Numbered from the stretch's first letter, positions 24,101 through 31,000 are shown. The stretch: 53,123 bases of DNA from an uncultured Flavobacteriales bacterium (GCA_938084585.1 CALKFF010000014.1:1-53123); one strand, 5' to 3'. Numbers and translations: made by a program. The notes: generated from the letters alone by a model not told the origin.

Positions 24101-24864
24101 AACACAGAAGCTGGGTCGTAAGCCACGTAGTTGATGGCGTCAGGGTCGGTGCACGCCCCACATTCTCCTTCGCCAGAGCAAAGTGGGAAGGTCATGCGAA
24201 TCTCGCTGTTGGGGTCGCCGTTCTCAAAAATCTGCACCGTCAATTGGCCTGAAAGCGTTCCAGAGGTGGTGATTTGGGCCACGGGGACCTTGAGGTCTGC
24301 GTGGTTGCTGGCAATTCCGCTGTGCGTTCCGTCGCCATTCACGTCTGGGAGGTTGTACCAGGCAAAACCAAACACGTCACCCGCTGTATTGATGTTGGAA
24401 CCCATCGGGTTGACCCCTTCGAATTCGCTTTCGTAATCCACTTCTCCTTGTGACGTTTCAGGGTGGTTTCCGTCGGCCGTGGTGGCGCCCAGCGTGAGGA
24501 AACTGTCAAACGCCAACTCAGGGAACGACCCGAACACAGTTGGGTTGATGCCGCTGGCGTTCCAGCCGAGGTTGGCAGGGTGGTTGTACCAGCCGCCAGA
24601 CGTGGACTCCAGAATCATGGGGTTGTCCGCATCTCCACTGCACGAACTCAGGAAGTCGTCGTCGTTGAGCATGTGCATCGCCAAACGGTAGGTGGTTTGG
24701 CCAGCCAGCTCGCCCTCCGAGTGGACGGCAATTTCCTCCACCTCCAGCCAATAGCCCAAGGGGGCGTCGGTGGAACTGGTCACGACATTCGACAATTGCG
24801 GCGCGGCGCTGAGAGTCAAGCAGGACAGCGCGAAGCAAAGGATGAAAGTCAAGGGATTCTTCAT
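15130..24864 (-). CDS. Giant T9SS-secreted HYR-repeat surface protein (3,244 residues)
   Basis: The ATG at 24864 gives a clean signal peptide (MKNPLTFILCFALSCLTLSA); the frame is open 54 codons further up, but that extension is not signal-like. After an N-terminal beta domain of about 220 residues come two D-P-x-A-x-N-Y...DDGSC motifs and a Cys/Asp-rich calcium-type stretch. A GANN-GWF module (about residues 510-665) follows, then about 25 tandem HYR-like immunoglobulin-fold repeats (about 700-2830). Each repeat has a D-T-x-[PA]-P start, an A-x-[VM]-E-C strand and a closing T-D-x-C-G-N. A second GANN-GWF module lies at about 2935-3090. The last 80 residues are a type A T9SS sorting domain (LFPNPTQG to MYQIRIS and KKLLLTE). 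It is probably a cell-surface adhesin or stalk cleaved by the sortase PorU; no enzyme motif is seen. Confidence 0.93.
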   Translation of the reverse strand: MKNPLTFILCFALSCLTLSAAPQLSNVVTSSTDAPLGYWLEVEEIAVHSEGELAGQTTYRLAMHMLNDDDFLSSCSGDADNPMILESTSGGWYNHPANLGWNASGINPTVFGSFPELAFDSFLTLGATTADGNHPETSQGEVDYESEFEGVNPMGSNINTAGDVFGFAWYNLPDVNGDGTHSGIASNHADLKVPVAQITTSGTLSGQLTVQIFENGDPNSEIRMTFPLCSGEGECGACTDPDAINYVAYDPASVFYDDGSCIAAVPGCNAPTACNYDPEANTNDGSCIFEDALGVCGGSCLADEDGDMICDDVDDCVGAFDECGVCNGPGAGYFCGSDFNDLPIRITSTCGEDEFAPGLTDDFQVVLSASGYMNAVVDGSEVIMGEWTEDLCNCTALLHFYDGGCDTLQIEMDAFGYAEQINADLACCFSVNHDVETFCASDFLNGLTDQTVECAEDLPLTCDPEAEALNICDQTDVFCSVNAFTELGMSTHTLSTANGPGPDAVLRIYGLAVQTGAPSDYFLEDPANPLTLTRYHGSGTAHLKGSVVNADDPSISFDVDIYFESEQNAAEWLEAQAGASLLSQNDCDIDATQMEVYSLKNTMSRLVGTGSMAGELYLNHMPASQTKRFQLGNGANNHNCEYGFGGWFGWQGVLDGTPVSGLTGDIIADATAPEVSAPVCDGEYVELVYAAIDAVAGFSQHASQLWERVDSTAPVFLGAPEDVTLEWSDIVGADCADWFIEVPCVDVNDNCSDWNPDYPGCNTSTDDLCGSVQFFEQVIDGACSTQFQVNRTWTATDAAGNVAQHTQVITVQDTEGPSFDNVPADISISCSDLNAVPVLPEDCAGIDLTFMQTVEEEGCSPYGLITRTYTAVDGCGNETTFVQTLHTTDDEGPVLELDDSLLDMSCGAYSEDAAFGLTVTDCSLVDWSETDGVWSGVASDAWSLAGDDIDSAVEVSWVDTEVLVNDEGPCYTINREITAVDRCGNVTIENFTLTVSDTEAPNLWASYVFEVEHTDYEGNGSMVVTADMQDSIVGEIQAQFWVLDACLLGEGASLTVTWEDVAVTPNVEPCLGISGDLVYDRVYTVVDPCGNVATAEQKVVLVDTQAPVWANPNESLDPMECSADLAELMANPDFMVNAGGAVDETNGDVTFDVQAVLLGGGCAGTWYRQWTATDECGNVSYAEQFIPVVDETAPEFLYFPEDVTLELDDSGNADYSPEAVGGLPVASDNCANYTSDLTPSFVDSEPMSLCGSEGQGSYEIERTWTVSDICGNVHNQVQVITLEDITAPTLEGDDDIDVACDAYDESTSYITASQAYGDFDLTWETNETAGGCVEPVGQFARVYTATDACGNVETFIQFITLVDEVAPEFVDFPADVTVECGEEVFPEPTATDNCSDAADIAIVEDRMEVPGECPGSYSIVRTFTATDDCGNAATQVQTITIVDTTPPSWDFFPEDLVSDCSDTRPLDDATAMDGCSGPADITVTVDTLAGDCPQSYTLVRTFTATDQCGNATDPRVQTIDVVDTTAPLFVEDVAALAADLTVECDNIAEAEVFTATDDCQDIVMQYTETVIPGVCDNEYTLRREWIAEDDCGNATSHVQTIVVEDNTAPVVVSEANDLLVECDGEGNATELGPWLASGGGAVVTDNCGDITWSNNLAGYAVTCGGNAAITVRFTATDACGHTATTTATFTVVDTLDPEWNEELPPEYMEVECGFAPDAAVLTVTDNCGQIPVDFNETIGYAACPGNYTITRSWYAEDACGNSVSHTQVIQVTDTQAPVLTIPADYTAECSDDHPFEDALVVDNCTSDPYLEVRVDTLPGSCPNNFVIQRRFVTADDCGNVEQARQFITIVDTTPPAFVEEIPEAEITVECQDLQPAAILTAVDNCDLGPVTVNFEEVRVDGSCDNEFTLTRTWDMVDECGNTNEHVQVVHVQDTTPPEHVGVTEIVIPAHEYVVGGAYPPDTPWEELGDLGEVPAWYSDNCSEYVEPYTLFDAPTSGGCALQSHPNFDEEAATFIRTYTFTDACGNIGTGEVVIRLEDVTPPVFDFVPLNAFYNCASEVVLEDATAIDETDNDVTITLAVDSVDSFCDNQFVLYRTWTASDDCDNQTTAQQIIIVSDEEAPTLIVPESYTAECGAEHPMEDAEAFDNCGDVTLVTETDTTQFDCQYVVTRTFTATDACDNTTVGVQTITVNFLPFMEFVSFPADYTAECDADHPLEMPEVNETCSIVTVTEVTDTIAGDCPNEYTVTRTFTASDNCGNSTGPQTQTIQIVDTTAPVIEGAMDATVECDGAGNLAEYQAWLDNHAGATASDACSVPVWSHEEGEFVAACAATGSRSVIFTATDACGNSASFTGNFVIEDTTPASFEGDLQLEFECTEFDMDTAYVTVEDICGDVTLTWVDNEISGGCVKPIGRYLRLYTAVDECGNVSQYEQSVLLVDNTAPELTVPAGFTIECDQEIVYDNATATDACAVPDISVEVDTIPGFDACPNTFTIVRTFTATDDCGNESSAQQVIEVQDNTAPTLSVPASYSAECSDPHPLSAAVFSDNCPGAELVVVTDTIPGNQSYVVRREFTAVDACGNSSSGVQTITISDTEPPVFVGDLPLDGMAECSVVPAADMLEAVDNCGVANVELVETEIAGDCAGRYTLERTWTATDNAGHSVSHTQILTVQDLTSPELDIPSDYSASCSEVLEFEDATATDNCSEVTITLEVDTVPGACPNAFVLERKFTAMDDCGNTSVRTQTITVSDEEAPVFNEELPADVMVECHEVPAAAILTASDNCADVVVVFTEDTLSTDCNHVYTLTRTWVADDGCGHSVSHSQTVEVTDTSVPEFTGLDGVENGGTVTVPYNSIFGEVILPVLLDPVANDLCGTPVACDEGANEALNLALGAAVGQDLDLTYLVGVETQGDNNPFTTDEGETEGNIMTPAVMEDGMTCDNIPEAFGLQLFNFMAGEHFVVDSGNAERHEDGTVHITMATSRIDEPEAKLLVEADFEELMTWEEWLATPGEETYKSDCGLGNHEDWFYTVMTGGSVVGSGSLEGTNLTLSHQPANELFGFQFGYGANNKNANFGFSGWFYYTGEVVMDGVANAANGSGDLFGDLDFIESWSTTLTYCATDCAGNETTFEYTIESSEELVNPLSGMPLAGVQPDQGFGTPGSTISVESLFPNPTQGLTLLSLGTTERVDVVVELVDMRGAVVQDVFRGELIPNWQNTVNIDARSLSAGMYQIRISAPGSVTTKKLLLTE
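15590..16060 (-). repeat. GANN-GWF module, C-terminal copy
   Basis: This segment of the giant protein carries FQFGYGANNKNANFGFSGWF and, before it, an E-x-x-x-W-E-E-W-L motif and a G-S-G-S-L-x-G-x-x-L motif. The same elements in the same order occur in the module at 22870-23330, so the two are homologous domains flanking the HYR array. Boundaries are approximate. Confidence 0.7.
16390..22750 (-). repeat. Array of about 25 HYR-like repeats within the giant gene
   Basis: About 6.4 kb encode roughly 25 consecutive repeats of 75-110 residues. Each begins near D-T-x-[PA]-P, has P-x-D-x-T-V-E-C, a D-N-C, and ends with A-T-D-x-C-G-N and a Q-x-I-x-V strand. At DNA level a motif like TTGCCGCAGTCGTC (antisense of D-D-C-G-N) recurs throughout. 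The repeats are diverged, not identical, so recent expansion is not obvious. Boundaries and count are by eye. Confidence 0.85.
22870..23330 (-). repeat. GANN-GWF module, N-terminal copy
   Basis: This segment encodes FQLGNGANNHNCEYGFGGWF, preceded by an N-A-A-E-W-L-E-A element and G-T-G-S-M-A-G-E-L. It matches the C-terminal copy at 15590-16060 in order and spacing, and lies just before the first HYR repeat. Boundaries are approximate. Confidence 0.7.
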
Positions 24865-25150
24865 TGTAGAGAAGACTTGGTGAGGTTGTGCGAACGAAGC
24901 ATTCAACTTCAATTCACGGGACATGCAAGGGGTTGCAGTTCGCTTGGCATGGTCTCGAGGGGAGTTCAGTGAGTCGTTCATGTTGGGTGTCGACGGCATA
25001 TGGTCCATCTCATGCGAAAATAACACATAAACCGGAACAAATCAAACATAAATCTTGATTCGTCGGGCGAATATGCTTTTTGGTCAGTTTCCCAAATTTA
25101 CGAAAGCCACACCACGTTTAAAACCAGAGTTTTAGACATGTTGTCCACAT
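24865..25150 (-). promoter_or_regulatory. Long AT-rich leader and promoter region of the giant gene
   Basis: This 286-base stretch has no credible gene. On the minus strand it carries two exact -7 boxes: TAAATTTG at 25093-25100 and TATGTTTG at 25043-25050. The nearer one predicts a leader of about 170 bases, unlike the leaderless geometry of many genes here. The region 25021-25150 is clearly more AT-rich than its surroundings. No clear -33 TTG is placed correctly for either box. Confidence 0.55.
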
Positions 25151-25178
25151 AAAAAAGCCCCCGGAAAGGAGGCTTTTT
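25151..25178 (-). terminator. Terminator of leuS
   Basis: On the minus strand AAAAAGCCTCC pairs with GGGGGCTTTTTT with one mismatch, ending in six T. It begins 21 bases after the leuS stop. The A tract makes it potentially bidirectional. Confidence 0.85.
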
Positions 25179-25198
25179 GAAAGAGGGATTTGGAGGAG

Positions 25199-28027
25199 TT
25201 ACGCGACCACGTTCACGATCCGCCCGGGCACGACAATGACCTTGCGAATGGCCTTGTCTCCGAGTTGTTCCAGCGTCTTGTCGTGGGCCCGGATCAACGC
25301 CTCCACCTCAGGCGGCGGCATGGACGCTGCGAGCTCGACTTTGAAGCGAACCTTGCCGTTGAACGACACGGGGTAGGTCACCGAGTCTTCCACCAAGAAC
25401 GCGTTGTCAGCCACGGGCCACGCGGCGTCCAGAACCGAGCCGGAACCACCTGCTGAGGCCCAGAGTTCTTCGGCCAAGTGGGGGGCGTACGGACTCAGCA
25501 AAACAGCCAACGGCTGAAGGGCGTTCTGTCCCATGTCGCCTGAGGCCGAGGAGAGTTCGTTGACGGCAATCATGAGCGCACTGACCACGGTGTTGAAGGC
25601 GTGGCGGTCGAGGTCGTCGGTGACTTTGGCAATGGCCTTGTGGACGATTCGAAGGGCGTCTTCGGAGGCTTCGGCGGGCATCGGACCGCCGTCAGTGGCT
25701 TGGGTGTACAGGCGTTGCGTCTTGCGCAAGAAGTTGTGGACCCCGCTGATGCCTTGGGTGTCCCAGGGTTTGTGCTGGGTGAGTGGCCCCAAGAACATTT
25801 CGTAGCAGCGCAGGGTGTCGGCGCCGTAGCGTTCGACCAAATCGTCCGGCGTTTGCACGTTGTACTTCGACTTGGACATCTTCTCCACCTCGTGTCCGCA
25901 GAGGTAGGAACCGTCGTCTTCCAAGATGAACTCTGCTTGGGCGTATTCCGGCCTCCAGGCTCGGAATCCTTCGAGGTCCAACTTGTCGTTGTCCACCAGG
26001 TTGATGTCCACATGGAGCCGCTGGGTGGCGTGGGCCTTGCGTTGGCTGGCCGTTACAAAGGTGTCGGTGCCTTGGATGCGGTACACAAAGCTGGACCGTC
26101 CCAAGATCATCCCTTGGTTGATCATCCCTTTGAAGGGCTCGTCGAAGCCGATGTGCCCCCGGTCGTGCAGGAATTTGGTCCAAAAACGTGCGTACAACAA
26201 GTGCCCCGTGGTGTGCTCGGCCCCGCCGACGTACAGGTCCACCTGGCCCCAATAATCGCTTTTGTGGCGGGCGCAAAACTCAGACTCGTTGTGGGGGTCC
26301 ATGTACCGCAGGAAGTACCAGCTGCTTCCCGCCCAACCTGGCATCGTGTTCGTCTCCATGGCGTCGCCTTGAAACACAGGCCAGTCCTCCTTGGCGGCGC
26401 GCGCCAGCGGCGGTTCGCCGTCTTCGGTGGGCAGGTACGCGTCCACTTTGGGAAGCGTCACGGTGGCGTCGGTGATGCGTTTGGCCACGCCCTGCTCGTA
26501 CTTGATGGGGAAGGGTTCACCCCAATAGCGCTGACGGCTGAAGACCGCGTCCCGGATGCGGTGGTTGATGGTTCGCGAGCCCACGCCTTGTTTTTCCACC
26601 CAATCGATGGCCAATGGGATGGCGTCGGCGGCTTTCATGCCGTCCCATTCGCCGCTGCCACAGAGGATGGCACCTTTGTCGGTGCACACCTCTTCTTGTG
26701 TGTCGACCCCTTCAAAAATGGCCGGGATGTCGAGCCCAAAGTGCGTGGCGAATTTCCAGTCTCGTTCGTCGCCGGCCGGCACCGCCATGATGGCGCCCGT
26801 GCCATAACCCGCCAAGACGTAATCGGCGATCCACACGGGAATCAAGGCGCCGGAAATGGGGTGCACGACGTGACCCCCTGTGAAGACCCCGGAGATGGAT
26901 TTGTCGCCTTGCCGGTCCCGCTCAGATTTGAGACCTGCAGCGGTGACGTAGGCTTCCACGTCTTGGCCCTGCGCATCCGTGGTGAGCTGGGTCACCAGGC
27001 CGTGCTCTGGCGCGAGGACCATGAACGACACGCCGTGCAGGGTGTCAGGGCGGGTGGTGAAGACTTCAACTTCGGCGCCCGACGCGTCCGGTTTTCCTTG
27101 GTCGTCGGCGACCGCAAAACGCACCGAAGCCCCCTCTGAGCGTCCAATCCAGTGGCGCTGGGCATCCTTCACACTGTCGGTCCAATCCAAGCCGTCCAAA
27201 CTGTCGAGCAAGCGGTCCGCGTAGGCGGTGATGCGCATCATCCATTGGCGCATGGTCTTCTTCACCACAGGGTGTCCGCCACGTTCGGACAGTCCGTCCT
27301 TGACCTCGTCGTTGGCCAGCACAGTGCCGAGCGCTGGACACCAATTGACCTCGCTGTCGGCGAGGTAAGCAATGCGGAAGGCCATGAGGACTTCGGCGCG
27401 TTCTTGCTCGGACATGCTGTCCCAGTCGGTGGCCGTGAACGTTCCGTCGAAATGCTCCCCAAAATGGGGGAAGCTCAGGCCCTTCCACCAGTGCTCGTCG
27501 CAGGCGGCGTGGACGTTGAAGTTGCCATTGTCCGCGAAGGCCTCGGCGAGTTCAGCGATGGGGCGCGCCTTTTGGGCTTCGGTGTCGTACCAGCTCTCGA
27601 ACAGCTCCCCAAAAATCCACTGGGTCCACTTGTAGTAGGAGGGGTCGCTGGTGCGGACTTCCCGGGACCAATCGAAGCAAAATCCGAGCTGTTCCAATTG
27701 GTCGCGGTACCGGGCGATGTTCTGCTCGGTGGTGACGGCGGGGTGTTGGCCGGTTTGGATGGCGTACTGCTCCGCCGGAAGTCCAAAGCTGTCATACCCC
27801 ATCGGGTGAAGGACGTTGAAGCCCTTGTGTCGCTTGTACCGGGCGTAGACATCGGACGCGATGTATCCGAGCGGGTGTCCCACGTGCAAGCCCGCCCCGG
27901 AAGGGTAGGGGAACATGTCCAACACGTAGTACTTGGGTTTGGAAGTGTCTTCGGTCACCTTGTAGGCGTCAGAATCCTTCCACGTGCGTTGCCATTTGGC
28001 TTCAATCGCCCGAAAATCGTAGTCCAT
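25199..28027 (-). CDS. leuS: Leucyl-tRNA synthetase
   Basis: This class I synthetase charges tRNA-Leu; the length is 942 residues. The N-terminal catalytic signature is MFPYPSGAGLHVGHPLGY with HVGH near residues 48-51, and the second signature EKMSKSKYNV lies in the C-terminal third. The editing domain is present between them (TTRPDTLHGVSFMVLAPEH and the Y-G-T-G-A-I-M-A-V-P loop). The ATG at 28027 follows the -7 box TAACTTTG by only four bases, so the message is predicted to be leaderless. It is divergent from the polysaccharide deacetylase gene, and is terminated at 25151-25178. Confidence 0.98.
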   Translation of the reverse strand: MDYDFRAIEAKWQRTWKDSDAYKVTEDTSKPKYYVLDMFPYPSGAGLHVGHPLGYIASDVYARYKRHKGFNVLHPMGYDSFGLPAEQYAIQTGQHPAVTTEQNIARYRDQLEQLGFCFDWSREVRTSDPSYYKWTQWIFGELFESWYDTEAQKARPIAELAEAFADNGNFNVHAACDEHWWKGLSFPHFGEHFDGTFTATDWDSMSEQERAEVLMAFRIAYLADSEVNWCPALGTVLANDEVKDGLSERGGHPVVKKTMRQWMMRITAYADRLLDSLDGLDWTDSVKDAQRHWIGRSEGASVRFAVADDQGKPDASGAEVEVFTTRPDTLHGVSFMVLAPEHGLVTQLTTDAQGQDVEAYVTAAGLKSERDRQGDKSISGVFTGGHVVHPISGALIPVWIADYVLAGYGTGAIMAVPAGDERDWKFATHFGLDIPAIFEGVDTQEEVCTDKGAILCGSGEWDGMKAADAIPLAIDWVEKQGVGSRTINHRIRDAVFSRQRYWGEPFPIKYEQGVAKRITDATVTLPKVDAYLPTEDGEPPLARAAKEDWPVFQGDAMETNTMPGWAGSSWYFLRYMDPHNESEFCARHKSDYWGQVDLYVGGAEHTTGHLLYARFWTKFLHDRGHIGFDEPFKGMINQGMILGRSSFVYRIQGTDTFVTASQRKAHATQRLHVDINLVDNDKLDLEGFRAWRPEYAQAEFILEDDGSYLCGHEVEKMSKSKYNVQTPDDLVERYGADTLRCYEMFLGPLTQHKPWDTQGISGVHNFLRKTQRLYTQATDGGPMPAEASEDALRIVHKAIAKVTDDLDRHAFNTVVSALMIAVNELSSASGDMGQNALQPLAVLLSPYAPHLAEELWASAGGSGSVLDAAWPVADNAFLVEDSVTYPVSFNGKVRFKVELAASMPPPEVEALIRAHDKTLEQLGDKAIRKVIVVPGRIVNVVA

Positions 28028-28031
28028 GCGG

Positions 28032-28039
28032 CAAAGTTA
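28032..28039 (-). promoter_or_regulatory. -7 box TAACTTTG, 4 bases before leuS ATG
   Basis: The minus-strand sequence TAACTTTGCCGCATG contains an exact TAnnTTTG box followed by N4 and the start codon. Transcription would start at or within a base or two of the A of ATG. No -33 TTG at 17-23 bases was found. Confidence 0.65.
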
Positions 28040-28066
28040 ACGCCCCAAACTCGACCTTCGCTTGCG

Positions 28067-28750
28067 ATGAACTCCCTGAAATCACTGGATGTGGGAGGCC
28101 GTGTTCCGCCGCTGTTGCAAGGGCTCGGCCGGGCCATTTGGCCGGGCACGATGTGGTCGGTTCAAGGGTCGGATGCGGTGCATTTGACCTTCGACGACGG
28201 GCCGGACCCAACGGTCACCCCGTGGGTGTTGGACGTCCTGGCCCAACACGGCGCGAAGGCAACCTTTTTTGTGGTGGGCGACCAGGCGGCCAGGCATCCG
28301 GACATCCTTGAAGCGGTGAAGGCGGCGGGCCATGCCGTCGGAGGGCACACCATGCGTCACGAGCGGGGATGGCGCACCCCCACCGCCCCATACGTGCAGT
28401 CAGCGCTGGACTCCATCGATGGGTTGCTGCCGTTGTTCCGCCCTCCTTACGGGAAAATGACCCCGGCGCAAGCGAGGCGCATCGGGGCGCATGCGAACCT
28501 CGTCATGTGGGACGTGTTGAGTGGAGATTATGCCTTGGATGTACGGCATGCTCGGGGAGTGGCCTCGGCCCAGGCACGGCTCCGACGGCGCACCAAGCGA
28601 GGCAGTGTGGTCGTGTTTCACGACAGCGCCAAGCATGCGGCAGGGCTCAGGGCGTTGCTGCCAGACTACCTCACGTGGTTGTCTCAGAAGGGCATCCCGT
28701 TGAGGGCGATCAACCCTTGTCCGAAGCGGCGGCTTCCCGAAGGAGCTTGA
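28067..28750 (+). CDS. Polysaccharide deacetylase family protein (NodB domain)
   Basis: The 227-residue protein is a NodB-type carbohydrate esterase. All five motifs can be seen: HLTFDDGPD (Asp43 base, Asp44 metal), GGHTMRHE (metal His94 and His98), RPPYGKM (125-131), WDVLSGDY, and SVVVFHDS with the last catalytic His. It has no obvious signal peptide, although the N-terminus contains a hydrophobic PPLLQGLGRAIWPG stretch. The likely substrate is an N-acetylated glycan such as peptidoglycan or a surface polysaccharide; it cannot be set from sequence. The start at 28067 is the ATG 39 bases from leuS, preceded by the poor -7 match GACCTTCG. Its last 41 bases overlap the end of the convergent DUF349 gene. 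Confidence 0.93.
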   Translation: MNSLKSLDVGGRVPPLLQGLGRAIWPGTMWSVQGSDAVHLTFDDGPDPTVTPWVLDVLAQHGAKATFFVVGDQAARHPDILEAVKAAGHAVGGHTMRHERGWRTPTAPYVQSALDSIDGLLPLFRPPYGKMTPAQARRIGAHANLVMWDVLSGDYALDVRHARGVASAQARLRRRTKRGSVVVFHDSAKHAAGLRALLPDYLTWLSQKGIPLRAINPCPKRRLPEGA

Positions 28751-30416
28751 GCTTGGCCTTGATTTCGTCGATCTCGCGCTGGTACCCGCGGATGGTTTTT
28801 TGCGCTTGCTCGCGGATCGATTCCGCGCCCTTGCCCGTGAACCGTTCCATGTTCTCCTCGGTCGACGTGATGCGCTGCTGCAGGCGGCCAATCTTGTCAC
28901 GCAGGATGCTCTGCTCGCGACGCAGGTCACGGCTGTCGCCCGAGGCGAGCTTTTCGATGCGCTTGGAGTAGGTCTGCACGCTGCGTTCTGAACGGGCCGC
29001 GCTCAAGGCGTCGTAGTGCTTGTCCATCGCGGTGCGGAACCGTTCCATGATGCTGTCGAGGTTCTTCCTGGGGATGAAGCCAATCTCACGCCATTCGGTG
29101 CTGAACGCCTTCAAGGTCTCGAGGTCGGCATTCCGGTTGTCGGAAAGGGTGAACGCCTCGATTTTCTCCAACAACGCCTGCTTCAAGGCCAAGTTCGCCT
29201 TTTCCTCCTTGCCGCGGTCTGCAAACTGCGCCTTTTTGGCCTTGAAGAACACGTCCTGGGCGGAGCGGAAACGCTTCCAAAGCTTGTGCTCGTCGCCTGG
29301 CGCGCAGGGTCCGGCGGCTTTCCAAGCTTGCTGCAATCGAACCATGGCGTCCGACGTGGCTTTCCAATCCGTGCTCGACTGAAGCGCTTCGGCTTCTTCG
29401 ATAAGTTTGACCTTCTTCTCTTTGGCCACTTTGCTCGAGGCCTTGACGCGGTCGTAAAAGACCTGCTTGCGCTCGAAGAACACGTCGGCCGCCTCGCGGA
29501 ATTGGCCCCAAAGGGTTTCGTTGTGCTCCTTGCCGGCAAAGCCCACGGCTTTCCACTGACCTTGCAAGTCGACGACTTTTTTGGTGGCGGCTTGCCAGCC
29601 TTTGTGGTCGTTGACGTCTTCGGTCAAGACTTCCTGAAGGGCGGTGATGAGCGCTTCCTTTTGGGTCTTGTGCACCTCAAACTGGGCGCGGATGCCGTCG
29701 TAGTAGGACTTCACCGCGTCGAAGGTCTCGCGCGTCAGCCCAAAGAAGGTGTCCGCCAACTCTTGGTAAGTCTCCCGCGGCGAAGGCCCCACGTCGAACC
29801 ACTGCTTTTGCAGACCTCGCGCCAGTGTCTCGCGCTCCTTGAGGTCCTCGATGGTGGCGAGCGTTTTGGCTTGCTCGATCAACCCTTGCTTCAACACCAA
29901 GTTTTTCTGCAAGTCGTGCTCTTGAAGCTGCTTATAGATGTTGATGTTGTAGAAAAACTCGTCGCGGAGACGGTGGTACTCGTCGTGGACCTCCTTGTAG
30001 CGGTCGCCGGGAACGTCGCCTGTGGCCTCCCACTTCTCGCGCACCTCATTGAACCTCGCAAACGCGGCCCCGATGTTTTCTTCCTCTTGGATGGTCTTGC
30101 GCAGCTCGTCGATGAGTGCGGTCTTCACCTCGAGGTTGGCCCGTTGCTCTTCTGCAATGCGCTGGCGCCAAGCCTTTTCACGTTCCTTGAATTGGGTCAC
30201 CAAGTCGTTGAACGTCAATTCTTCAGGGCTGGGCTTGAATTCGAATTTCTCGTCGGCTTCGTGTTCTTCTTTCTCCCAAGCGTCTCGCTGGGTGCGGAAG
30301 TCTTCCTGAATCAGACTGCGAAAGGAATCGATCTCGGTGCGCACATCCTTGCGGATGGCCTCCAAATCCTCGTTGGTCAAGAGGGTTTGGATACGTTGCA
30401 AAATTTCTGACCGCAT
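28710..30416 (-). CDS. DUF349 domain-containing protein
   Basis: The 568-residue, highly charged, helical cytoplasmic protein contains about five tandem DUF349 units. Each has the pattern F-x-x-[VL]-x-x-x-W-x-x-x-G and a later basic F-F-x-x-[RK] helix (for example RFNEVREKWEATGDVPGDRY, LVDLQ-type GQWKAVGFAGKEHN, QQAWKAAGPCAPGDEH, FSTEWREIGFIPRKN). The C-terminal 90 residues are a coiled coil (RREQSILRDKIGRLQQRI). The family is common in Bacteroidota and its function is not established. The 3' end overlaps the convergent deacetylase gene by 41 bases, with the stop TGA at 28710-28712 on the minus strand. It is divergent from recX. Confidence 0.92.
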   Translation of the reverse strand: MRSEILQRIQTLLTNEDLEAIRKDVRTEIDSFRSLIQEDFRTQRDAWEKEEHEADEKFEFKPSPEELTFNDLVTQFKEREKAWRQRIAEEQRANLEVKTALIDELRKTIQEEENIGAAFARFNEVREKWEATGDVPGDRYKEVHDEYHRLRDEFFYNINIYKQLQEHDLQKNLVLKQGLIEQAKTLATIEDLKERETLARGLQKQWFDVGPSPRETYQELADTFFGLTRETFDAVKSYYDGIRAQFEVHKTQKEALITALQEVLTEDVNDHKGWQAATKKVVDLQGQWKAVGFAGKEHNETLWGQFREAADVFFERKQVFYDRVKASSKVAKEKKVKLIEEAEALQSSTDWKATSDAMVRLQQAWKAAGPCAPGDEHKLWKRFRSAQDVFFKAKKAQFADRGKEEKANLALKQALLEKIEAFTLSDNRNADLETLKAFSTEWREIGFIPRKNLDSIMERFRTAMDKHYDALSAARSERSVQTYSKRIEKLASGDSRDLRREQSILRDKIGRLQQRITSTEENMERFTGKGAESIREQAQKTIRGYQREIDEIKAKLKLLREAAASDKG

Positions 30417-30462
30417 GGCGGTAAAGTTGAGGTTGTTGAGGGACGCAATTTACGGGGTTTTG

Positions 30463-30975
30463 ATGCACCTTCCGTGTGTGGAAAGTGAATTGAAGGAGCC
30501 CAAACCCCCTGCAGCCGTGCTCGAGCGCATGCGGGTGTGGTGCGGGATGAGGGACCGGTCGGAGCGTGAAGCGGAAGAGAAATTGAAAGGCCTGTTGGCC
30601 AAGATGGAGCCTCTGCCGGCGGCCACAGTCAGGGCGCAATGGGTGGGCGACTGGATGGACCTCCTTGTGGAAGAAGGAAGCCTGGACGACGCCCGCTGCG
30701 CGGACTCGTACGTGCGGGTGCATTTGGAACACAAGTCGTGGGGACCCCTGAAAATCAAAGCGGGCTTGTCCGCCCGGGGGGTGGCACGCATCCACATCGA
30801 CCGGGCGTTGGCCCAATTCGACGAGGCACGCTGGCAGCGAGAAGCGGACGCCTTGGCGGCGCGCCGGGCGGACGAGTTGGCGACCCGCCGGCAGCGGGTG
30901 GTGCGGTGGTTGTTGGGCCGTGGCTTCCCCCAGCGCATGGTGCTCAACGCCCTCGACCGCACGGGGCAAGGCTGA
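30463..30975 (+). CDS. recX: Regulatory protein RecX
   Basis: RecX binds RecA filaments and modulates recombination. The 170-residue protein shows the family pattern of three-helix repeats. The first contains [20 protein letters not shown], matching the usual Y-C-x-x-[QR]-[ED]-R-[CS]-x-x-E-[VA] helix. It continues with [37 protein letters not shown] and [15 protein letters not shown] chose the ATG at 30463 ([10 protein letters not shown]) because longer frames run back over the start of the divergent DUF349 gene. It ends 37 bases before prfB. recA is not in the window. Confidence 0.88.
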   Translation: MHLPCVESELKEPKPPAAVLERMRVWCGMRDRSEREAEEKLKGLLAKMEPLPAATVRAQWVGDWMDLLVEEGSLDDARCADSYVRVHLEHKSWGPLKIKAGLSARGVARIHIDRALAQFDEARWQREADALAARRADELATRRQRVVRWLLGRGFPQRMVLNALDRTGQG

Positions 30976-31000
30976 GCTCCAAGGCTTGGGCCGGGGCGCG

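Noticed and set aside
24865-25026. 54-codon N-terminal extension of the giant protein
   Set aside because: It would place a non-hydrophobic, proline- and charge-containing stretch before an otherwise perfect signal peptide starting at 24864.
28028-28066. T-box or other riboswitch before leuS
   Set aside because: Only four bases separate the -7 box from the ATG, leaving no leader for a riboswitch.
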